Positions 38,612-50,600 of a DNA stretch of 64,000 nt are shown piece after piece (within the stretch, counting starts at the first letter, position 1; each line of letters begins with the position of its first letter). This DNA comes from Actinostola sp. cb2023 (lineage: Eukaryota > Cnidaria > Anthozoa > Actiniaria > Actinostolidae). A program made the position numbers and the translations under genes. Below the pieces are notes generated by a model. The model was not told the DNA's origin. It searched no databases and saw only the letters and a program-made list of their open reading frames with translations. The stretch lies in NCBI GenBank assembly GCA_033675265.1, contig JAUJYZ010000928.1:62001-126000 (forward strand), read 5' to 3'.

Positions 38612-41600
38612 TCAAAGATGTGTATCTACAGCTATTTCTGAGATCTCTGCATAAAGTTTGTCAAACGTTGGTCTAGCCTCAGGACTACCTTCCCAGCACG
38701 TATTCATGATAGTTGCCATTGTATCCGGGCAGTTATCGGGTTTAGAAAGCCGTAAGTCATCCTTTATACATTTTAGAACCTCTTCGTCGGAACGCTCTTC
38801 GAATGGCGTCTGGCCAAGCGTGTATATCTCCCACACAAGAACCCCGAATGACCACACATCACTCTTCTCAGTGAAGTCATCGTTGAAAATGGCTTCTGGG
38901 GCCATCCATCGAAGTGGGATAAGAATATTATTAAAGCGGTAGTACTCGCTGTTGTACAAGTCGTAACTTAGGTTTAAAAAGCCTATTTTAACTTGTAAGT
39001 CTTTCGTTACCATGCAATTCCTTGCTGCGACGTCCTTATGAACAAAGTTGTTCGATGCCAAGTACGTCATTCCTGAAACGATGTTGGAGCACAACGACAG
39101 CTTTTGGCTGGATGTCAGGGTACTGCGACCGTTTTCATAGCAGGACAGAAGGTACTGCTTTAAGTCACCCTGTAAGAGAAATACGGACAGATTAGTTTAC
39201 TGTACACCAGACACTTGGTTGTTCTCTAGTCTGTAGAGGATCACAAGCGCGCCGGCACCATCTTTGGGGTTTTCTCGTTCATTTTCGAGGAACTGTCTTG
39301 CAGAAGACCAAGGATGGAAGCAAAGCAAGGATGGAAGCAAAGCAAGCAAAGCAAGGATGGAAGAAAGCAAGGATGGAAGAAAGCAAGGATGGAAGAAAGC
39401 AAGGATGGAAGCAAAGCAAGGATGGAAGAAAGCAAGGATGGAAGCAAAGCAAGGATGGAAGAAAGCAAGGATGGAAGAAAGCAAGGATGGAAGAAAGCAA
39501 GGATGGAAGAAAGCAAGGATGGAAGCAAAGCAAGGATGGAAGCAAAGCAAGGATGGAAGCAAAGCAAGGATGGAAGAAAGCAAGGATGGAAGAAAGCAAG
39601 GATGGAAGAAAGCAAGGATGGAAGAAAGCAAGGATGGAAGAAAGCAAGGATGGAAGAAAAGCAAGGATGGAAGAAAAGCAAGGATGGAAGAAAAGCAAGG
39701 ATGGAAGAAAGCAAGGATGGAAGAAAGCAAGGATGGAAGAAAGCAAGGATGGAAGAAAGCAAGGATGGAAGCAAAGCAAGGATGGAAGCAAAGCAAGGAT
39801 GGAAGCAAAGCAAGGATGGAAGCAAAGCAAGGATGGAAGCAAAGCAAGGATGGAAGAAAGCAAGGATGGAAGAAAGCAAGGATGGAAGAAAGCAAGGATG
39901 GATGAAAGAAGGATGGAAGAAAGCAAGGATGGAAGAAAGCAAGGATGGAAGCAAAGCAAGGATGGAAGAAAGCAAGGATGGAAGAAAGCAAGGATGGAAG
40001 AAAGCAAGGATGGAAGAAAGCAAGGATGGAAGAAAGCAAGGATGGAAGAAAGCAAGGATGGAAGAAAGCAAGGATGGAAGCAAAGCAAGGATGAAAGAAA
40101 GCAAGGATGGAAGAAAGCAAGGATGGAAGCAAAGCAAGGATGGAAGAAAGCAAGGATGGAAGAAAGCAAGGATGGAAGAAAGCAAGGATGGAAGAAAGCA
40201 AGGACGAAAGAAAGCAAGGATGGAAGAATGCAAGGTGTCATTGCTGTGAATATGCTAGTCTACCGCCAAGGATAATGTAATATTAATTCATTCTACAAAC
40301 CTATCAATAACTAACAGAATCTTTTTGTTACACGTGAGGCATTTTCACTGTTAGACTGCAACGCTATCTCTCCCATCGTAGAGAGTCAGTTCTAATCTGT
40401 CTAACTATCCATAAAGTAGATTTTCCTAAGAATCACGGGACAAACAAATAGTAATATTAGCTACGCCTTCTACAGGAGTCTCTCTATGCATAACTGGGTC
40501 TAACGAGACAAACAGAGTAATGGTATCCAGTGACGTACCTTCTCAAGAGATTCAAATATCATATACAAAGGATCCATATCCCTGCATACACCCAGGAGTG
40601 CCACGACATGTGGGTTGTCCATATTAATCAACGAATTCAATTCCCTCAAGAAATCCTCTTTCTGGATGTCGTCTTTGGACATCAATGACTTCACTACAAC
40701 CATGGTCTCACGCTCGCCGTCTTTGATTCCACTTGCTCGTGCCAGGAATGCGCGACCGTACGAGCCATTACCCAGAGTGCGTAGCGCTTCAAGGTCGTGA
40801 CGTGGGAATTCCATCTTGTTGTAGTTGGTGACCTTTCCGTTAATTGGTTGAAGGGCCATCTCAGCGTTGGCTTCTAAGTTCTCACCATCACCATCAATAG
40901 GAATGACCACTGCGAATAGTACATTCACAGTAAGTATAATGACTACACATTCTAAGTTACCAAGTGCGCTTTCTATGTGGTCAGACTGATTGGTCTGTCT
41001 GTCCGCTGACTCAAGCAGCCGCAATCTTGAACACAGTTACAGGAAGATGAAAAATGACTTTGATGTCAGGGCTCGATTTTAAGCCCCAATGTTATTATTG
41101 CTATTATTATAATGTGACAGAACTGGTGTATAATACAATCATTGGACAAATGGAAAATGTCCTAAAGTTCTGTAAGGGAGAAGGCACAAAGAAAGAAAAT
41201 GTAGGAGGTATTTCTCCTTGGATTCAAGTGTTTTATCTATTCACTTTTCTCGACATAAATACTTACATTGCTCTTTCTTCTGCTGTTTTGCTCGGCGTCT
41301 CTTACAGTAGATCATCAGACCAACAACAAGAACAATATAAGCAGCAGCACACCCAACAGCAATGGCGATGGTACGACCCATGGCGGATGCCTTGGATGCA
41401 TTCGTGATACCGGGTGGGGTCACTACCCTTACAGATATTGTGATCTGTGTAAAGCTTCCGGGATTGCCTGCATAGCAGTAGTAGCGTCCTTGGTCTTGAG
41501 GAATGATGTTCTCAATGCGGAGAGTTCCATTTGCAAACTGGTGAAACCTCTCTTGATCAAGTCTATCTCCGCCATCTTGTTCTCTCCCCCAGCTGATTTT

Positions 41601-44600
41601 AGGTTTTGGGTCCCCTGTGGCATTACAGTGGAGCCAGATTGACTCAAATGCAACTGCCGTGGTATTGTTTGGCTTCAAGTCAAACTTTGGATAAACTGAA
41701 ATGACAGATGTTGATAATAAAGATAAAAGAAATAAGGATGTCAATAAAATACTGGTATCGAATTCCCATGCACATCTGATTCTATTAATATAGAATTTGC
41801 GCTTTATAAATATTAAACATTATTATTATTATAAGGAAGCGATAACCCCACGTCATTTATATGTATAATTCACCGTTCTATTATTATTATCCTGTAAATC
41901 CAAGAACAGGTTACTGTACAATTAAGTAGCTTCATCATCTAAGCATTTTTAAGCTTGCTGTAATATAAACACTCTGGGAGTTGTAGAGCATTTGAGAGCT
42001 GCTCAACCTCCCAGGGCTTGCTTTGCTCTTGGTCTATGACTCCCATTGTGTATACTTTAAACCATACTCACCAAATACAGAAATATTAACACGAACTGTG
42101 GAATTACTAAACAGATTGGACCCAGTGCATAAATATGTTCCTCCATCGTTGATATGAATGTTCTTGATGATCAACATTCCTCCACTTGATTCCATATTCT
42201 TGTCGATGTTCTTGACGCCAACCTTTTTCCATTTGACAACAATGGGTCCAGAGCCCGTGAAGGAACAGTAGATTTTAGCAGTGGATCCCTTGTTAAACTT
42301 GTGGTGGTTGATAACATTGTATTCTGCCAGTTTTACACTAGCTATAAGCCATTAAAACAAGAAATGTTTTCAGCATAAACTTTACTGGGGATCTTTAGTT
42401 ATGCTAGAATAATTATTGTATACAGCTACTAACAGTTGTACATGTATATCATAAAATGTTGTCGGAGCCAAAGGCGATAGGCAAAAGGAGATAGGAGAAT
42501 GGTGATAGGTCATTACAAAACCTAAAAACACTGGCGATGTTTAAATCAAGCAAATTATAACCACCCTACAGGTCCATAACGTTCAATCCATGTGAGGAGT
42601 TTGTGAATTTTTAAGCTATTTTGAGCAAACCAGACAAAAAACTTCCCTTTTGCCTATCGCCTTTCTCCTATCACACATCACCTATTGCATTTGGCTCTGA
42701 CGTTTAAATTCTGAAATAGCTGTATATCATTGCTCAAAGTGACAAATCATGATGGCAAAAGCCATTGTAGAAACGGTTGACAAATTAGCATCACAAGATG
42801 ATTGCTGCAAACTTTTCAAATAAATAAAGTAGACACTGAACATTTAGGCCTGGTTGTATAAAATAAGCACACGCATGGGTGCTAACAAATGGTGTGATTT
42901 AATTGTCAGAATCAAGACAACGGAGCAATTAACTGTGGTTGTGTACTGCACACACAGCGTGATGTAGACCATGGTGCCATTTGAGGTGCTGCTGTCAGCT
43001 TTGCTCACCACTCGTTCAGCCATCAATAATAGCAACTTGGTTCTCTACTAGTTTTTGACAAACACTTTGTTTTAATGACTATTTATTTTCCTAAATGTAA
43101 ATCCTGTGTCACAATGCAGCTATTTGAATGCTAATAATGCTACATTGCATGTTGCTGTACTCACCAAGTACAGTCACGTTAGCTGCCCTGCTTTGAATGT
43201 ACTTTCCAGGATATTTCACATGGCAACGATAGAGTCCCTTGTCATTAGTTCTAATCCTCTTGAAAACCAATGCATTATTGCTGTTTATCTTGTGATTACT
43301 ATCTTGAATGACTTTCTGGTTATTTTTGGTCCAGGTTACGACAGATAGAGGAGAGCTGATCACAGAGCAGTCAAGCTTGACTTTACTATTCTCATTGGCC
43401 AGTAAGTCCTTGGGTTCAGCCTTGAATGTTGGAAACACTGTTGAAATAGACAAATGTTAAAGAGTCGTGATAGAATTCATTAAGAAATCATTTCAATTGT
43501 CATATATCAACATTGATGTACACGTGTAATGCGCAACAGATCAAACTATAAAGGAAATCATAACTGCGACAAGTGTTGCACATCGCATACAAATTCGTCC
43601 TCATTTGCAATTTATTTTCAATTTGCTCAAGGAAAAGAATAATTATTGCTTAATTGTATCTTCAAAATTTTGATAAAACATGAAATTATATATGTTGTAG
43701 TTTAAAATGATTTTTGGTTTAATTTAAATTGAACCGGTTCAAGTATAATTAGGGTTAGTACGTATTAGGGAAGACATTATAGTAATCAAGTACATGTACC
43801 TTGGGGTTAGGTTTAGGGTTAGTATTGGGGAAGACTTTATAGTAATGAAGTACCTTGGGGTTAGGTTTAGGGTTAGTATTAGGGGAGACTTTATCTTAGG
43901 TTTAGGTTTATTAATAATGTGCAATGCATTACTACCAACGAAATCTTGGATGGTCAAGTGGTTAAGGTCTTGGGATAGCAAGACAAAGGTAAGAGGTTCA
44001 AGTCCCAGTCAGGTAGGATATTTATAAAACTAGTCGTTTCTGGTAGAAAGTGAAGTGCTGCGAGTTGTGCACTGCCGTACATGGTAACACATAAAAGTGA
44101 AATGTAGCTTTCAATGCATACATGTGGCTGTCCCTTGTCAGCAAGGCATATTTGTGGTAAAATAAAATAATAAAATGCAGTATAATAATAATAATAACTT
44201 TATTACTGTGTCATGTGTTCTAACTTACAAGAAACTAATTCGAGACACCTATCTATACCCACTAAAATCCCTAACCCCTCCCATAGCTCTACTGATTCTC
44301 ATTTCCACCCTTGTCCCCATTGTTCCCATCCCACATCTCCATTGATTCTCATTCCTGTCCCGGTCACATTGTCCCCTTCCATGTCTCTATTAATTCTCAT
44401 TCCCACCTGAGTTTCTATATACACCATTAAAATGGTGTATATGGTGTTGCTTAATACAAATGCTAACACTATAATAATCTGGTCATAGACAGACAGCTAT
44501 AGACATGTACAAGCACTATAAAAGCATGCAATACTTTGCACTATTTACTCATATGTTGCACGCTTTTAATAGTTTGTACTCTACTGATATGCAGTAATTA

Positions 44601-47600
44601 ATACAAATATGGATTCAATGAAATAGAGAATTGTGTTTGGTGTATATTATATACAATGTTACTGGCCAGATATCAGGAAAGATGTCGAAGCCTCATAGCA
44701 CACTTGTAGAAGATAAAAGTACACCAGGATGGATCGTATAATTTGATTCAGTAGTTGCTTCCATGCCAATGGCAATGGCATGGGCCGGATTGGTTTGACG
44801 AAGACCAACAAACTCGATCAGGTAGATAGGTCAGCGACAGCGTCTCTGTATCTGGGATACTGTGTCTTTCAAAAGCATCTGGAAAGAAGGCTGTAGAAGT
44901 ACTCCATTGTGGAACTGGATGCGACTGACACACAACAGTCAACAGCGCTGAAAACTCATAAAACAACATTGTCTTCCCCTTGAAATGTCACTAAATTGTT
45001 CATGACCCTGACGAATGCTTCCAACAATGAATAAAGTTGCATTTGACATCATGGATTTGTAGAAAACGAACACTTTCCTGGCTTGAATCAGCGAAAAATA
45101 AACGATACTCCGATCCAACGAGTCGTGTTGTGAGTGTGCGCTGATCAAAAGTACCGTGGCTCACAAATCATCCAAACTCCGTGAAATGCAGTCGAGATTC
45201 TAGTTGCATCCACATAAGTGCCCAGATCCCACACGACCACACATGACACAGGAACGCCGTCAAGATTAGTTTCGCTGCTCGCTACGCTCGCAGCAATAAA
45301 AAATGCTAATTAGATATTAGTTCTAGATAGTTTGACAGACAGACAGTTAGGCAGATGAGAGGGGAGAAGATAGAGAGAGAAGGGAGGGAGGTGAAAATTA
45401 TTTAGTTCATTTTAGCCCCCCCCCCCAAAAAAAAATCTAAATTAAACCAGTTCAATTTAAATTATACTCTTAATTGATGACATTGACTTTCTACTCATTT
45501 CGCTTGATAATGGTGCCTAGTCGACACCGAAACGTCGCCATAATTTCCTTTATATTTATAACATTAAATTTAAATTGAACCAGTTTAATTTAAATTGAAC
45601 TGGTTTCATTTAAATTGAACCAAGGGATCATTTTAAACTACAACATATACACCGGGTCCACTCATGTTGCTAACACTATTGATTTATAAATACTATTGAC
45701 ACCTCTTGGCTCACTTAATGTGCTACTAACTCTTTCAACAGGCGCTCCATCTACTTTGTACAAAGGGCTTATTTTAAAATCATAATTCTACTACATTATT
45801 TAATTAAATTACCTGATGCAATTATCTCTACATTAGAAGACTTTGTTCCAGCAATATTTTTTGCAAAACAAGAGAAGTTTTCACTATCACTTATTTTGAC
45901 TCTCATATTTTTCAATGTTTCATTTTTGATGTTATATGAAGCTGGAATGGCACCTCCTTTGGTTGTTTTCCAAGTGACAGTTGGTTTGGGCCGGCCTACT
46001 GGCTTACAGGTTATTGTGAGTTCTTCACCAACTTCAGCATACCTGACTAAAGGACGAAAGCTGAAACCACGAATATCTGGTGATAAAACAATTTTTTGTT
46101 TGATTATTAACTACTGATGAGCTTATAGGGTACCAGGGGTACTTAAACACTACAACAAAAATGTAGTACAGTAGACACTTCTCATATTTTTTTGTACAGT
46201 AAACTCTCATAACAGTGTACTTGTTTCCTCTGAGTTGTTGTCTGTAATTATGAGGGTCCGTAAATGTTCAAGTTACTTTCAATAAGCTCTACCCAGTTAA
46301 TCAGGCATCCGTCTTCTGTCTACAATAACAATGTGCCCATAATAGCAGGGTGTTCGCTAGGAAGGATTGCATACGTATAACGTTACTTACATGCTTTAGA
46401 AATCTTTGCAGTAGCAGTTAAGCTGTTCAAGAAGTTTTTGGCTTGACACTTATAATCTCCAAAATCAAAATCCTCAATTTTGCTGATCACGAGTGAACCA
46501 TCACTTGTAAATGTGTGTTTTGAACTTGTGACAAGAGCATCACTCTGTGTGCCAAAGAACCATTTTATTTTAGGTTTAGGTTTGCCACTAGCTCTACACT
46601 TCAGTGTAACAGACTGTCCCAAAATCACAAACATGTCCTGTGGTTTTTCATCAATCGTAGGTTCAATAGCATCTAAAAGCAATAAAACAATATTATAATG
46701 TTGTTATATTTTTATGTTAAAGCTAATTTATGTCACGCGTGACCAGTAATTCGAACATTTGAAATCAACATTTCAAATAACGGTTTGAACATTTCAAAGT
46801 TCAACGGAATCTGAGTCCTACAGACTGCTAACTATTTTCTCAAAAACATTCATAAAATTAAAATAAAATTGGATGAAAATTTGTGCCAGCTAAGCCTACA
46901 TACTCTGCAATCACAACAGCCTGAATAAACAGATATCTGATACCTTTTCTTATAGATATATTCATGGAGATTTGATTTTTCTGTCTAAATGTTCGAGACT
47001 TGAGTCTAGACTTCAAAACTTCATTTGAATGTTCCGATTTACTGGTCATGTGTGACGTAAATTAGCTGTAATAGGGCTATCATTATAATTAAGAGCCATA
47101 ACCCATAACAACTGTTATGACTGAGCTCACTTGATGCTATGGGTGAGGGAATCTGTAGATTCTTGAAACTGAGTAAAAGCTTCCTTGTGTCTCAGGCCCA
47201 TTGTACTGTCTGTGTTGTGGGTGAACAGCTGTTGTTACAAGCAACGTCTGATCAAAAACTAATGACAACCCCAAAAATAATTTGCTTGATTTAATAAAAG
47301 TGAACAACAGAGTTTATTCCATCCATAAAAATCAGAAAGAAATGGAATGGAATGGAGCTGTAAAGATTCTCATAGAAAATGCTTGATCTTGGTCCTGAGA
47401 CAAAGACACAATGATCGACCTCGACACAAGTTGTTTGAAGTAGTGTGTTTCACTGTGTAAAAAACTTCAAATATATTGAGAATGTTACAGTAATATTTAA
47501 CTAAAATTCAATTCAATTACCCATAAGTAATTAAAACTCAATATTATGTCTACTTACTGATCACTTGGACATTCACGCCTGGACTTTTTTTAGAACCTAA

Positions 47601-50600
47601 CACATTTGTCGCAGTACACTCATAAATCCCTGAATCTGCAACTTCTAAGTTCCCAATATTCAGGGTATTACTTGCCAAAGTCAAGCGACTGTTACTTGTA
47701 ACTTGTTTGCCGTCCTTAATCCATACTGTTGCCGTAGTAGGTACTGCACTGCATCTACATGTAAGTTCAAGATTATTTCCAGTGGCATGTAGTTGATTAT
47801 CTGGATTTAGAGTTATTTTTGATGCTTTACATATACCTGCAAAACCAATAATCAGAATTAATAATATCCCAATGACAAATCCCCTTCACACTGATTAACT
47901 TGTATTTATCTATGAGTCGTCACTATTGTGCAGCAACAAGTTCAACATATCTGTTATTACAGTATGGACACTTGAACCATGAACACTTACGTTCTTTCTA
48001 ACACATATATATAAATTATTGATTGAGCAAATTGATCAGAAAAATGATTTATTTTGATCACTAAGTGTATTTAAACTCAATGCTCCATTTGAGAGGCGAC
48101 GAGGCAATAGAAAGTTCGAAAAAAAAACTTTGAAAAAAACTTGAAGTGTTCACGGTTTTGAGTGTCCACACTGTAAAGACTTTTACATGAAGTATATTTA
48201 GTAATACTACATGTACTTTATCAAATTAATTCATGAGGAAAACACAATAGGAATCATAACTGTGGCATAGATCTGTAAATCATACTTAGAGTCACTCAAC
48301 ATTGAACATGCATACTGAGCTAATTCAATCTGTTAGACAGGCTTTTGAAGAACTTAAGACGTCAAATTAAATGTAAAGAGGCATTAACAGCAAGCGTGTT
48401 TCTAAACAACAAATTCTCAAAATACCAACTGCTGTTAATACTTAAGTTACACCCTGAGACTTAGGTCACATACTTCGCAGGTCTGTTTGTCATCATTCAT
48501 AGATTAGTGGAGTGCTCCAGCAGGATACACATACTCTAGTGAACTATAGAGAGCAAAGAGTGCAAATCTTGAATGATACAAACAGAGTATGTGAAAATGT
48601 CTTTGAAAACTTTTTATTGTTGCATGTGGATAAATACCAGCTGATTCGTAATTGGTATCAAAAATTAATCAAACAACTGATAAGATCAGTCTAGCTTAGA
48701 GTTCAATAAGTGTATACTTACTTAATAATAATTAAAACTGAATTGGAGATTACAGTCTTTCATAATGAGAACTATTTAATGTAATAACAAACTGAAAAAG
48801 CTCATTAAAGCTTCAAAGGTAATTACCTTGAAAAGCTACAACAACATTCTCTGCTGATTTTGAGAGATGACCGTCAAATTAAACAATCAAAACCAAGCAT
48901 GCAACCACAAGGTATCAGTGGCATATAAGGATGACACTCAACATGATCTTTCTCTTTGAGGAAGGAGACCGAGAAACTATTTCAACTGCTTTCTGAAAGC
49001 TCTTTGAATTTGACCAAAATAGATAACAATCTTATGTTAATGTTTTGGATTTTAATAGATAGTGTCTGAATGCAGACAACTGAAAATCTAATTTAGTGAT
49101 TGATAAAAGGGTCAGTCATGCTGTATCTCAGGTAAACTTTTCCATGTGCCAGACTACATGTATGGTTGAACAATCAACTGTATTAAATACACATTGCATA
49201 AATCTAGAAATGAGGATAAGACTAAGCTTTTGTTTCTTCCATTTTTAAATAAACAAAAACTGCAGACATCATCAAGACATACATTATTGGAGCATATTTA
49301 ATCATTTCGTTGGGCAAAAAATATAATATGATTAACATTTTTAATTATTGTATTATTAATGAAGTTAATGGTTAAATATGGGAGCAAAAATTTCTGCCTT
49401 TGGTGTGTTTTGGCTTTCGGCATAAGCAAGAATCAGATCAGACGCTAATGTTTCTAATTCATTTTGGTGAGATGCAGAGTTTTCCATTAGAAGAAGGACA
49501 GATCCTGTTTACTTCTAGAACACATGATCACTAACTGATAGAACACTTAGTGTAATGCATGCCCTCTGACAAAAGGATCATTTGGGAAGTAATCAAAGTG
49601 TATTATTTATGATAGATTTATAATATAGTCAGATGTTGAATAATTCAATGCCTTTGGAAATGGCATGGTTTTAGTCAAAACAGTGATATCACATAAAAAT
49701 CCTGATGATATTGATTGTGCTTCATCATTTTCATAAAATAAAAACAATATACATTGTAAAGGAATATATTATTAGTTGTGTATTGGTTCACAGAGCTATC
49801 AGAATTGGACAATAATCCTATTAATTTTCCATATCATTTGTTAGAGACTAAAATACTAGCTATCAGCTGCGTCTAGCAATTGTGATTTGATTCTTTTGCA
49901 ATGCAAATTGTGGGGGAGAAATGGCGTGCTGTTTTGGTCTCAATAGACGCTGGTCAACAATCATAGAATCACAGTCACCCTAACGTGATCTCAAAGGTGT
50001 GTTGAATGAGGTTCTACACCTCAGTACTTGGATAAGAACAATGTTCTGATTTATTTCATCTGTGCTCATTTATAAACATTTGGTATGTAAGAGACAAAGG
50101 ACGGAGCATAGACAAAGCTTAGGGTATATGTAATATGAAAAAGTCAATCAGACAATACTCAGTGCAGAGCATTTGAATAATTTAGTTTATACATGTAGTA
50201 TGCTTCTCTCTGGAATTAATCAGTCTCGGTATTTTGTAGCTGGAGTATTGGATTAAGACAAAAGATTTCTAAAGAGTAAATAGCTCGTTGCCAGAAGAAA
50301 TTTAATCAAGAAGTTTCAAGGGAATATATACACAGTGTCTGGGATTGTAATGATGACAGTCAAGACCGTCTGCCAAGGATCCGTCAATTACCCACAAGAG
50401 CAAGCCTACCAGGGCGTAACAAAGGCAAAATTCACAATAAACTTTCACTGACTGTCCATTCCGATTATCTCCTAAACGTATGAGCGTGATTCGTAATGAC
50501 TGCTTTCTATTCAAGTGTCTTTTCGGTTGATTTTTTTAGCATATTACGGTAGTGAATATGAATGAGTTTGCGGCAAATTTGAAACAGACACAAAATCAAG

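Larger units (their letters stand above)
43689..45649. mobile_element. 2-kb element with long terminal inverted repeats
   Basis: The left end TATATGTTGTAGTTTAAAAT and its complement at the right (arms about 45 bp, including TTTAAATTGAACC) bound about 1.96 kb. The inside has two 58-bp direct repeats rich in GGGTTAGGTTTAGGG, a tRNA-like promoter (43951-44005), a (TTA)n tail and several CC-rich GATTCTCATTCC repeats. No transposase frame. It fills most of the intron between Ig4 and Ig5 of PTK7. Confidence 0.65.

Noticed and set aside
39197..40275. Six overlapping open frames of 200-330 aa on both strands
   Set aside because: All are translations of the 16/17-bp minisatellite in a PTK7 intron.
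43944..44022. Functional tRNA gene
   Set aside because: A and B boxes are good, but T-stem pairing fails at three of five positions and no proper acceptor stem can be drawn.
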